Notes under the pieces: model-generated
The model's input: the letters and a program-made list of their open reading frames with translations, nothing else
What the model was told of the DNA's origin: nothing
Databases searched by the model: none
Made by a program: the position numbers and the translations under genes
Part shown: positions 1 through 5,266 of the stretch, in pieces
How the letters are laid out: each line of letters opens with the position of its first letter
Numbering within the stretch: the first letter of the stretch is position 1
Assembly: GCA_023433965.1 (NCBI GenBank)
Contig: JAEYTQ010000010.1
Location: 1 to 7,802, forward strand
Direction of reading: 5' to 3'
Length of the DNA stretch: 7,802 nt
Origin: Pseudomonadota bacterium
GTDB taxonomy: Bacteria; Pseudomonadota; Alphaproteobacteria; Rhizobiales; Xanthobacteraceae

Positions 1-60
1 GGATTGAACTGTCGACCTCTCCATTACCAATGGAGTGCTCTACCACTGAGCTACGGCAGC
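1..60 (-). tRNA. tRNA-Thr (anticodon GGT), 3' end cut off by window edge
   Basis: Read on the minus strand, the sequence folds as a tRNA. The 5' acceptor strand is GCTGCCG (54-60), then TA, and a D arm GCTC-AGTGGTA-GAGC. The anticodon stem CTCCA/TGGAG encloses the loop TTGGTAA, whose central GGT reads threonine ACC/ACT codons. A 5-base variable region follows, then the T stem GACAG and T loop TTCAATC. The window ends one base into the 3' side of the T stem, so the rest of that stem, the 3' acceptor strand and any CCA lie left of base 1. Any integrative element using the tRNA 3' end would also lie on that outer side. Confidence 0.95.
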
Positions 61-373
61 ATGTGCTGGTGAAGAATCGGGCGCCCGAGGGCCTACCAAG
101 CGGGCCGATATCTGCCACAAGCCCCCCTCCTGCGCAAGCTTGCAAGCCACGTCCAATCGAGAAAAACGGGTCGATATCGGGGCCAAAAGGCCGGTTTTCG
201 CGCGAACCGAGCGAGTTTTTGCCGATTCCGGGCCGGTATCCCCGGCCAACCGGCCAGTTGTTCGGGACGCCCGACTTGCGCCATTTCGCGTTTCGCACGA
301 TCGCATCGCGTCCGCCTCTAGAGCTGCCACACTTCCATGGCATCCTGCGGCCGATCGTTGTGATGGAGCCGTG
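61..373. other. Intergenic region between tRNA-Thr and the first CDS, rich in GGCCGG dyads
   Basis: I find no convincing gene in these 313 bases; the open frames here lack a start with a ribosome site and have no recognisable protein pattern. The region should hold the tRNA promoter (minus strand) and the promoter of the small gene at 374. It contains several dyads: the 10-base palindrome GCAAGCTTGC (134-143), GGCCAAAAGGCC (181-192), a stem around TTCGCGCGAA (192-209), and GGCCGG-TATCC-CCGGCC (231-247). CGATATC occurs twice, near 106 and 171. None has a run of T typical of an intrinsic terminator placed correctly after it. Confidence 0.6.
108..137 (-). promoter_or_regulatory. Possible tRNA-Thr promoter
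   Basis: On the minus strand TTGCGC (132-137) and AGATAT (108-113) are separated by 18 bases, about 48 bases upstream of the mature tRNA 5' end. The match to the sigma-70 consensus is weak and the call rests mainly on position; other placements in this GC-rich stretch are possible. Confidence 0.2.
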
Positions 374-562
374 ATGGGTGACGAGACCGACAAGAGCCCG
401 AGGCAGGCGGGGACGTCGCGGGACGACCGCCTGAAATCGGCGCTGCGCGAGAACCTGAAGCGGCGGAAAATGCAGGCGCGCGAACGCGCCGCCATCGCCG
501 ACTCCGCGCAGAACGCCGATGGTTCCCTAAGTGAGGGGGCCGCCGGCGAGACCTCTCGTTGA
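374..562 (+). CDS. Small conserved hypothetical protein, 62 aa
   Basis: This small, highly charged and hydrophilic protein has no signal peptide or membrane segment. Residues 17-38 form a basic stretch with the core RDDRLKSALRENLKRRK, probably an amphipathic helix; the C-terminal third is rich in Ala, Gly and Ser and probably disordered. The open frame runs upstream to 140, but the ATG at 374 has GGAG (365-368) five bases before it and starts the plausible protein. A GTG directly before the ATG is an alternative. I recall short proteins with a similar DDRLKxALRENLKRRK core upstream of murA in Bradyrhizobium and Rhodopseudomonas, but cannot verify this. The function is unknown; the basic helix might bind nucleic acid or another protein, which is speculation. 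Confidence 0.65.
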   Translation: MGDETDKSPRQAGTSRDDRLKSALRENLKRRKMQARERAAIADSAQNADGSLSEGAAGETSR

Positions 563-582
563 AGGCCGGCGGTCAGGATTTT

Positions 583-597
583 GGAGTGCATGCAGTG
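583..597 (+). promoter_or_regulatory. Ribosome site deciding a GTG start for the flavoprotein gene
   Basis: GGAG (583-586) lies eight bases before GTG 595, the ideal distance. The spacer is the palindrome TGCATGCA (587-594). Other in-frame starts are worse placed: TTG 559 overlaps the preceding stop codon without a ribosome site of its own, GTG 586 lies on the GGAG itself, and ATG 643 has no purine-rich stretch before it. Confidence 0.55.
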
Positions 598-2307
598 GCA
601 ATCGGGCATGACGAAACGCAACGAACCGATCGTGACGCACAGATGTTGCGGTTCACCCGGCCCGAGCAGACCTTTCCGGCGCTGACCCCCGCCGAGATCG
701 AGCGGATCAGGCATTTCGGCGAAATCCGCACCTATGCGGATGGTGAGCTGCTGTTCGAGACCGGGAAGCCCGGGCCCGGCATGTTCGTCGTGCTGAAGGG
801 GCACGTCGCCATTACCCAGCGCGACGGGCTCGGTCACGTCACGCCTGTCGTCGACCAGGGGCCGGGGCAATTCCTGGCGGAGCTCAGCCAGCTCTCCGGC
901 CGGCCGGCGCTGGTCGACGGGCGCGCCGAGGGCGATGTCGAGACGCTGCTGTTGCCGCCGGACAGGTTGCGCGCGCTGCTGGTCGCCGAGGCCGAACTCG
1001 GCGAGCGGATCATGCGCGCGCTGATCCTGCGGCGGGTCAATCTGATCCAGGAGGGCGCCGGCGGCCCCGTGCTGATCGGACCGTCGAACTCCGCGGGCGT
1101 GGTGCGCTTGCAGGGGTTCCTCACCCGCAACGGACAGCCGTACCATCTGCTCGATCCCGATCGCGAACGCGATGGTGCCGAATTGATCGCGCGCTATTCG
1201 CCGAAGCCCGAAGACTGGCCTCTGGTCGTCACCGCCAGCGGTGAGGTGCTGCGCAATCCCAGCGAAACCGAGCTCGCGCGCGCCATCGGCATGATCGGCG
1301 GAGCCAAGGATGAGCGGATTTACGACGTTGCGGTCGTCGGCTGCGGCCCCGCCGGGCTCGCCACCGCGGTGTATGCGGCATCCGAAGGGCTTTCCGTCGC
1401 GGTGCTCGATACCCGCGCCTTCGGCGGCCAGGCCGGCGCCAGCGCGCGCATCGAGAACTATCTCGGCTTTCCAACCGGCATTTCCGGCCAGGCGCTGACC
1501 GCGCGCGCCTTCACCCAGGCGCAGAAGTTCGGTGCCGACATCATGATCCCGGTGACGGTGAAGTCGCTCGACTGCACGCGCAAGGACGGTGCGTTTTCGG
1601 TGGCGCTCGAGGGCTGCGATCCCTTGCGCTCGCGCGCGGTGGTGGTCGCGAGCGGGGCGCGTTATCGCCGGCCCGACATCGCGAGCCTCGACAAGTTCGA
1701 GGGACGCGGCGTCTGGTACTGGGCTTCGCCCGTCGAGGCGCGGCTCTGCGCCGGCGAGGACGTCGCGCTGGTCGGTGCGGGGAATTCGGCCGGCCAGGCC
1801 GCCGTGTTCCTGTCGGGTCATGCCAGGAAAGTCTTGATGATCATTCGTGGCGGCGGCCTGGGCGCCAGCATGTCCCGCTATCTCATCGAGCGTATCGAAG
1901 CGACGCCGAACATCGAGTTGATGTTCAACACCGAGATCACGGCGCTCGAAGGCGACGAGGCTTCGCTGCTGCGTCGGATCCACTGGAAGAGCCGGCTGTC
2001 GGACGACGTAGATTGCGCCGACATCCGCAATCTCTTCCTGTTCGTGGGCGCCGATCCCGCCACCTCCTGGCTCGACGGCTGCGGCGTGACGCTCGATCGC
2101 GGCGGCTTCGTGGTGACGGGCGCGCAGTCCGAGCAGAACCAGGGCAGGCTGGTGGCACCGCTGGAAACCTCGGTGCCCGGCGTCTATGCGGTCGGAGATG
2201 TTCGCTCCGGCTCGGTCAAGCGCGTCGGCGGCGCGATCGGCGAGGGCGCGCAGGTGGTGGCCTCCCTGCATGGCTATCTCGGCGACGCCGCAAAGCCAGC
2301 GCTTTAG
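595..2307 (+). CDS. Cyclic-nucleotide-binding / glutaredoxin-like / thioredoxin-reductase-like fusion flavoprotein
   Basis: The product is 570 residues from GTG 595. Residues about 25-150 resemble a CRP-type cNMP-binding domain, with a phosphate-cassette-like FLAELSQLSGRPA in which Glu96 and Arg103 are kept. Residues about 158-235 look like a glutaredoxin/thioredoxin fold with IGPSNS where a CxxC would sit. Residues about 241-570 form a class II pyridine-nucleotide-disulfide oxidoreductase: FAD motif GCGPAGLA (249-256), FGGQAG (276-281), NADPH-type motif GAGNSAGQAA (394-403) and C-terminal FAD motif GVYAVGDVRSG (529-539). Where thioredoxin reductase has its CATC redox pair, this protein reads WYWASPVEARLC, so that pair is absent; Cys385 remains but is single. 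The family is usually annotated as FAD-dependent oxidoreductase or thioredoxin reductase with a cNMP domain. It probably acts in the cytoplasm, but as something other than a classical thioredoxin reductase. It starts 32 bases after the small gene and may share its transcript. Confidence 0.88.
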   Translation: MAIGHDETQRTDRDAQMLRFTRPEQTFPALTPAEIERIRHFGEIRTYADGELLFETGKPGPGMFVVLKGHVAITQRDGLGHVTPVVDQGPGQFLAELSQLSGRPALVDGRAEGDVETLLLPPDRLRALLVAEAELGERIMRALILRRVNLIQEGAGGPVLIGPSNSAGVVRLQGFLTRNGQPYHLLDPDRERDGAELIARYSPKPEDWPLVVTASGEVLRNPSETELARAIGMIGGAKDERIYDVAVVGCGPAGLATAVYAASEGLSVAVLDTRAFGGQAGASARIENYLGFPTGISGQALTARAFTQAQKFGADIMIPVTVKSLDCTRKDGAFSVALEGCDPLRSRAVVVASGARYRRPDIASLDKFEGRGVWYWASPVEARLCAGEDVALVGAGNSAGQAAVFLSGHARKVLMIIRGGGLGASMSRYLIERIEATPNIELMFNTEITALEGDEASLLRRIHWKSRLSDDVDCADIRNLFLFVGADPATSWLDGCGVTLDRGGFVVTGAQSEQNQGRLVAPLETSVPGVYAVGDVRSGSVKRVGGAIGEGAQVVASLHGYLGDAAKPAL

Positions 2308-2325
2308 GCAAGGACAAGACACGTG

Positions 2326-2353
2326 AATGGCAAGTCGAATGAGGCTTGCCATT
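2326..2353 (+). terminator. Hairpin after the flavoprotein gene
   Basis: AATGGCAAG (2326-2334) and CTTGCCATT (2345-2353) are a perfect nine-base inverted repeat with a ten-base loop, 18 bases after the stop codon at 2307. Its position suits a transcript end, but only three T follow within the stem end and there is no real T run, so it may be a processing or stability hairpin instead. Confidence 0.35.
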
Positions 2354-2376
2354 TCGCCACATCCTACAGACTATCC

Positions 2377-2415
2377 CCTCATCCTGAGGAGCGCGTAGCG
2401 CGTCTCGAAGGATGA
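2377..2415 (+). repeat. Palindromic repeat unit, left copy of an inverted pair
   Basis: The unit has ends CATCCT and AGGATG (2380-2385 and 2409-2414) and an inner stem GAG-GCGCG / CGCGT-CTC, so it can form a nearly complete hairpin. Its design (CCTCAT near the outer end, inner GCGCGTAGCGCG and TCTCGAA) matches a short repeat that I recall as scattered between genes in Bradyrhizobium. It is related to the unit at 2444-2486, which points the other way. Family identity is from memory. Confidence 0.7.
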
Positions 2416-2443
2416 ACGCCCGGAACGAGAACCAGGGCCTTTT

Positions 2444-2486
2444 CATGGTTCGAGACGCGTGTTTCGCACGCGTTCTCACCATGAGG
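2444..2486 (-). repeat. Palindromic repeat unit, right copy of an inverted pair
   Basis: The ends CATGGT (2444-2449) and ACCATG (2478-2483) pair, and the inner arms GAGACGCGTG (2452-2461) and CACGCGTTCTC (2467-2477) form a strong stem around a five-base loop. Read on the minus strand it has the same order of elements as the unit at 2377-2415 (CCTCAT, GAG, CGCG, TCTCGAA), so the two form a head-to-head pair comparable to BIMEs of enterobacteria. The pair ends about 20 bases before the ribosome site of the next gene. Confidence 0.7.
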
Positions 2487-2519
2487 GTCTAGGTACAACA
2501 AGTCTTAAGGGAGGACCAA

Positions 2520-2828
2520 ATGGCTGAAATCGTCGTGCTCTACAAGACACCCAAGGATGCTGCCGCCTTCGACAAGCACTATGCCGAGACACACATTCCG
2601 CTCGCCAAGAAACTTCCCGGCCTGAAGAAATACGCCGTCAGCAAGGGGCCGGTCGCATCTCCTGCAGGTCCTTCCGGAATCCACCTCGTCGCCATTCTCA
2701 CCTTCGACAGCGTGGCGGACATTCAGGCCGCCTTTGGCAGCGAGGAAGGCAAGGCGACCGGCGCCGACGTGCCGAAATTCGCCGGCGGCGGTGCTGACAT
2801 CTTGATCTTCGACACCAAGGAAGTGTGA
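2520..2828 (+). CDS. EthD family protein, 102 aa
   Basis: This is a small single-domain protein of the EthD family (ferredoxin-like dimeric alpha-beta barrel). The N-terminal beta strand AEIVVLYKTP is followed by the family signature FDKHYAETHIPLAKKLPGL (residues 17-35), and the C-terminal strand DILIFD (93-98) completes the fold. Length about 100 residues is usual. A strong ribosome site, AAGGGAGGA (2507-2515), sits just before ATG 2520. EthD itself is needed for ethyl tert-butyl ether degradation in Rhodococcus, but most family members have no known substrate, and nothing nearby (no P450 or ferredoxin genes) suggests ether degradation here. The reductase label seen in databases is not supported by any visible cofactor motif. 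The gene appears to be transcribed alone, between repeat hairpins on both sides. Confidence 0.88.
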   Translation: MAEIVVLYKTPKDAAAFDKHYAETHIPLAKKLPGLKKYAVSKGPVASPAGPSGIHLVAILTFDSVADIQAAFGSEEGKATGADVPKFAGGGADILIFDTKEV

Positions 2829-2863
2829 GTTTCGATTCAACTTTCGTCGAATCCTGCAAGCTC

Positions 2864-2898
2864 GTAGCCCGGATTTCGCTTTGGTCCACCCGGGCTAC
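2864..2898. repeat. GTAGCCCGG palindromic repeat
   Basis: GTAGCCCGG (2864-2872) and CCGGGCTAC (2890-2898) form a perfect nine-base stem around a 17-base loop, 35 bases after the EthD stop codon. The motif resembles the TAGCCCGGAT...CCGGGCTAC repeat I recall as common in Bradyrhizobium intergenic regions. No T run follows, so stopping of transcription is possible but not shown. Confidence 0.65.
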
Positions 2899-2940
2899 AA
2901 AACCAAACTGCTGTTGTTTGTGACAGCGCTGCAAAAGATT

Positions 2941-3006
2941 CAGCCATGCGTTGTCGATTCGCACGACGAAGCATGGCTGTGCTCATGCATGTGACGACAA
3001 CGCATG
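2941..3006 (+). promoter_or_regulatory. Alternative hairpins upstream of the membrane protein gene
   Basis: The segment 2941-2956 can pair with two later segments. With 2964-2979 it forms CAGCCATGC / GCATGGCTG plus five of seven further pairs around the loop ATTCGCA. With 2995-3006 it forms a perfect 12-base stem, CATGCGTTGTCG / CGACAACGCATG. Both cannot exist together, as in riboswitch or attenuator leaders. The structure ends about 55 bases before the ribosome site at 3062. It could equally be an operator dyad or a decayed repeat; transcription across it is not known. Confidence 0.4.
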
Positions 3007-3061
3007 TGGCAATCCCATGAGGACCGTAATACCATCCTCGGCATCTCGAAGGAGTGGACGA

Positions 3062-3065
3062 GGAG
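3062..3065 (+). promoter_or_regulatory. Ribosome site deciding the membrane protein start
   Basis: GGAG within AGGAGAAA lies seven bases before ATG 3073. The earlier in-frame ATG at 3004 has no ribosome site, lies in the 12-base inverted repeat, and would add 23 polar residues before the first helix, so 3073 is preferred. Confidence 0.65.
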
Positions 3066-3072
3066 AAATGTC

Positions 3073-3582
3073 ATGGTCTTGGGGTTAAGCCTGCCTGCTC
3101 TTACGCTGATCCATGTCATCATCAGCCTGATCGCGATCGTCGCCGGCCTCGTCGTGATGTTCGGCCTGCTTGGCTCGAAGCCGATGCCCGCCCTCACCGC
3201 GATCTTCCTGCTAACCACGATCCTCACCAGCGCCACCGGTTTCCTGTTTCCGTTCAAGGAGCTGCTGCCCTCGCATATCATCGGCATCATCTCGCTGGTG
3301 CTGCTTGCGATCGCCTGCGTCGCGCTCTACGGCATGAAGCTCTCCGGCGTCTGGCGTCCGGTCTACATCGTGACCGCGATGATCTCGCTGTATTTCAACG
3401 TCTTCGTGCTGGTGATCCAGTCGTTCCTGAAGGTGCCGGCGCTCGCCGCCCTCGCACCGGCCGTGCCGCCGGCGCCGCCGTCCGGTCCGGTGTTCGCCGC
3501 GGTGCAGGGCATCGTGCTGGTGTTCTTCGTCGTGCTCACCATCGGCGCCTGGCGCCGCTTTCGACCAATGGCGTTTGCCTGA
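3073..3582 (+). CDS. Five-helix integral membrane protein of unknown function
   Basis: The product is 169 residues from ATG 3073. Five hydrophobic segments are visible at about 9-33, 39-59, 69-88, 97-119 and 139-160, with a Pro/Ala-rich loop (122-138) before the last and a basic C-terminal tail RRFRP. Polar or special residues inside or near the helices include His14, His68 and the TGFLFPF motif (55-61), followed by LLPSHIIGIISL (64-75). I recall similar uncharacterised membrane proteins in other proteobacteria with a TGFxFPF...LPSHxxGIISL pattern, but know no function and would not assign one. There is no cleavable signal peptide; the first helix is probably a membrane anchor. The gene stands alone, with 131 bases to the hydrolase gene after it. 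Confidence 0.82.
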   Translation: MVLGLSLPALTLIHVIISLIAIVAGLVVMFGLLGSKPMPALTAIFLLTTILTSATGFLFPFKELLPSHIIGIISLVLLAIACVALYGMKLSGVWRPVYIVTAMISLYFNVFVLVIQSFLKVPALAALAPAVPPAPPSGPVFAAVQGIVLVFFVVLTIGAWRRFRPMAFA

Positions 3583-3593
3583 TCACACGATTC

Positions 3594-3624
3594 TCAACGT
3601 TCTTCGTTGATGCGAGGCATCGCA
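3594..3624 (+). terminator. Two small hairpins after the membrane protein gene
   Basis: TCAACG-TTCTT-CGTTGA (3594-3610) and TGCGA-GGCA-TCGCA (3611-3624) are adjacent perfect short stems, starting 11 bases after the stop, with TTT after the second. They could end the membrane protein transcript, but both stems are short and the T run is weak. Confidence 0.25.
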
Positions 3625-3713
3625 TTTCGAAATCTAGCGTAGCGATCTGCACACCATTGGCGCCTGCTCGCCCGCGCGCCACACAATAGCTTTTCACCGA
3701 AAGAGAGCAATCC

Positions 3714-4538
3714 ATGCCCACCATCACCACCAAAGACGGCGTCGAGATTTTCTACAAGGATTGGGGCTCCGGCCAGCCGATCGTGTTCAGCCATGGCTGG
3801 CCGTTGTCGTCGGACGACTGGGATGCGCAGATGCTGTACTTCGTGACGCGTGGCTACCGCGTCGTCGCCCATGACCGCCGCGGCCACGGCCGCTCGGCGC
3901 AGGTCGCCGACGGCCACGACATGGATCACTATGCCGACGATCTGGCCGCGCTCACCGCGCATCTCGACCTCAAGAACGCCATCCATGTCGGCCATTCCAC
4001 CGGCGGCGGCGAAGTCGTGCACTACATCGCTCGTCACGGCGAGAGCCGGGTGGCCAAGGCAGCGATCCTCTCGGCGGTACCACCGCTGATGGTGCAGACG
4101 CCGGCCAATCCCGGTGGCCTGCCGAAGAGCGTGTTCGACGATCTCCAGAAGCAGCTCGCCGCCAGCCGCACGCAGTTTTATCGCGACCTCCCCGCCGGCC
4201 CGTTCTACGGCTACAACCGTCCCGGCGCGACGCCGTCGGAAGCGGTGATCCAGAACTGGTGGCGCCAAGGCATGATGGGCGGCGCGAAGGCGCATTACGA
4301 CGGCATCGTCGCGTTCTCGCAAACCGATTTCACCGAGGATCTCAAGAAGATCAACGTGCCCGTGCTGGTGATGCACGGCGACGACGACCAGATCGTGCCT
4401 TACGCCGATTCTGCCCCGCTCTCGGCCAAGCTGCTCAAGAAGGGCGTCCTGAAGACCTACAAGGGTTTTCCGCACGGCATGCCGACCACGCACGCCGAGA
4501 CCATCAATGCCGATCTCCTGGCGTTCTTCAAGGAGTGA
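3714..4538 (+). CDS. Alpha/beta hydrolase, aryl esterase / non-heme chloroperoxidase type
   Basis: The protein has 274 residues, the usual length of this family, and full-length similarity to the Pseudomonas fluorescens aryl esterase type. Visible landmarks are the oxyanion region FSHGWP (25-30), HDRRGHGRS (53-61), nucleophile elbow GHSTGGG (93-99) with Ser95, acid Asp225 in HGDDDQIVP, and base His254 in [11 protein letters not shown]. The Asp-His spacing of 29 residues equals that in the P. fluorescens enzyme. Members hydrolyse small aryl or alkyl esters and lactones and can show perhydrolase activity giving cofactor-free haloperoxidation; the natural substrate is not predictable. It has no signal peptide, so it is cytoplasmic. 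AGAGAG (3702-3707) is a modest ribosome site before ATG 3714. Gaps of 131 and 139 bases suggest it is transcribed on its own. Confidence 0.92.
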   Translation: MPTITTKDGVEIFYKDWGSGQPIVFSHGWPLSSDDWDAQMLYFVTRGYRVVAHDRRGHGRSAQVADGHDMDHYADDLAALTAHLDLKNAIHVGHSTGGGEVVHYIARHGESRVAKAAILSAVPPLMVQTPANPGGLPKSVFDDLQKQLAASRTQFYRDLPAGPFYGYNRPGATPSEAVIQNWWRQGMMGGAKAHYDGIVAFSQTDFTEDLKKINVPVLVMHGDDDQIVPYADSAPLSAKLLKKGVLKTYKGFPHGMPTTHAETINADLLAFFKE

Positions 4539-4554
4539 GCGCTTCAGGACTGAG

Positions 4555-4594
4555 CCTCCCTTGTTGTGGGAAAGGGTCGCTCGCAGCGTAGCGG
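4555..4594. repeat. Degenerate intergenic repeat-like sequence
   Basis: Just after the hydrolase gene, CCCTT (4558-4562) and AAGGG (4572-4576) flank GTTGTGGGA, followed by a CGCTCGCAGCGTAGCG dyad. The layout resembles a worn copy of the CCCTCCCC-TTGTGGGGAGGG-TCGCTCGC repeat style I recall in Bradyrhizobium. It is too degenerate to be sure. Confidence 0.25.
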
Positions 4595-4616
4595 CAAGAT
4601 GGGGCAGGGCTTAACT

Positions 4617-4662
4617 TGGTGGAAATTTCGGGGCTCGCGCGCGTTGAGTCCCGTCCCCACCA
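4617..4662 (+). promoter_or_regulatory. Hairpin abutting the ribosome site of the DUF2948 gene
   Basis: TGGTGG (4617-4622) pairs with CCACCA (4657-4662), and inside it GGGGCTC (4630-4636) pairs with GAGTCCC (4646-4652) with one G-T pair. The last paired base is immediately before GGAG (4663-4666), the ribosome site for ATG 4678. The stem could modulate access of ribosomes if the transcript starts upstream of it. Confidence 0.3.
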
Positions 4663-4677
4663 GGAGAAGCGCCGGCG

Positions 4678-5184
4678 ATGTCGCCCCAGCTCAAACTGAT
4701 CGCGCTCGATGCCGACGATCTCGCCGTGATCTCCACCCATGTCCAGGACGCCCGAGTCCTGGCCTCCGACATCATCTGGCGGCAAAGTGAAAAGCGGCTC
4801 GTGGTCGGCATGAGCCGGCTGGACTGGGAGCAGAGCTTGGAGGGCGAGGCCGAGCCGCGGCGGCTGGTCGCCGCGCTTCGTTTCGACCGTGTGCTCGCCT
4901 GCAAGTCGCGCAACATCGATCTTGCCGCGCCGGACAAGGTGCTGGACCTCGTCGGCATTGAATTTCACCCCCAGGATGGGCGCCACGAGGAGCCCAGCGG
5001 CAGCGCCCTGCTCTTGTTCGCCCAGGGCGGCGCCATCCGCCTGGACGTGGAGTGCCTGGAATGCGAACTGACCGCCCTCGGGGCCGACGCGGTGGGAACG
5101 GAAATCGAGGGAGAGGGGGGAAGTGGCCGGCATGCCGGCCAAAATCGGCCGGCCCTCGCCGGACCGGCACCTGCCGAGGGTTGA
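4678..5184 (+). CDS. DUF2948 family protein, 168 aa
   Basis: This is an alphaproteobacterial conserved protein of unknown function. Family features seen are the N-terminal LKLIALDADDLAVISTHVQD (residues 5-24), the segment SRLDWEQ (46-52), ALRFDRVLACKSRNIDL (66-82) and GGAIRLDVECLECEL (117-131). The region after about residue 135 is Gly/Ala/Pro-rich and does not look like the conserved domain; members I recall are nearer 145 residues, so the tail may be a lineage-specific extension or the result of a frame change. GGAG (4663-4666) precedes ATG 4678 by 11 bases, a little long. It lies just upstream of hisD, an arrangement I recall as common in Rhizobiales, usually with murA before it. No catalytic motif or membrane segment is visible. 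Confidence 0.85.
   Translation: MSPQLKLIALDADDLAVISTHVQDARVLASDIIWRQSEKRLVVGMSRLDWEQSLEGEAEPRRLVAALRFDRVLACKSRNIDLAAPDKVLDLVGIEFHPQDGRHEEPSGSALLLFAQGGAIRLDVECLECELTALGADAVGTEIEGEGGSGRHAGQNRPALAGPAPAEG
5125..5180. repeat. Nested dyads in the 3' end of the DUF2948 gene
   Basis: GGCCGGCATGCCGGCC (5125-5140) is a perfect 16-base palindrome. Its right half can instead pair with 5147-5152 as CCGGCC-AAAATC-GGCCGG. A third hairpin, CCCTCG (5153-5158) with CGAGGG (5175-5180), encloses GCCGG-A-CCGGC and ends two bases before the stop codon. All lie in the non-conserved tail of the protein. Confidence 0.6.
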
Positions 5185-5266
5185 CGCCGCTTCCCCGTCG
5201 CGCCATTGAGCAGAGGACCTGGTGCGCCGATCCGCCCCTCAAGACCAGCCAGAACCCAAGCGAAAC

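Noticed and set aside
1..562. A genomic island integrated at tRNA-Thr
   Set aside because: The tRNA 3' end, where integration normally occurs, faces left out of the window; no integrase or repeated tRNA 3' end is visible inside the window.
590..685. A 31-codon frame starting at ATG 590, overlapping the flavoprotein start
   Set aside because: Its ATG is only three bases from the GGAG, it is out of frame with the main gene, and the product has no recognisable feature; a regulatory upstream frame cannot be excluded but is not supported.
40..2352. A 770-codon open frame on the minus strand opposite the flavoprotein gene
   Set aside because: It is the antisense shadow of a GC-rich gene; its translation is Arg/Ala/Gly/His-rich with no domain pattern, and it also runs across the tRNA upstream region and repeats.
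3594..4493. A 299-codon minus-strand frame opposite the alpha/beta hydrolase
   Set aside because: The plus strand encodes a complete hydrolase with its catalytic triad; the antisense translation has low-complexity His/Arg/Gly content typical of shadows.
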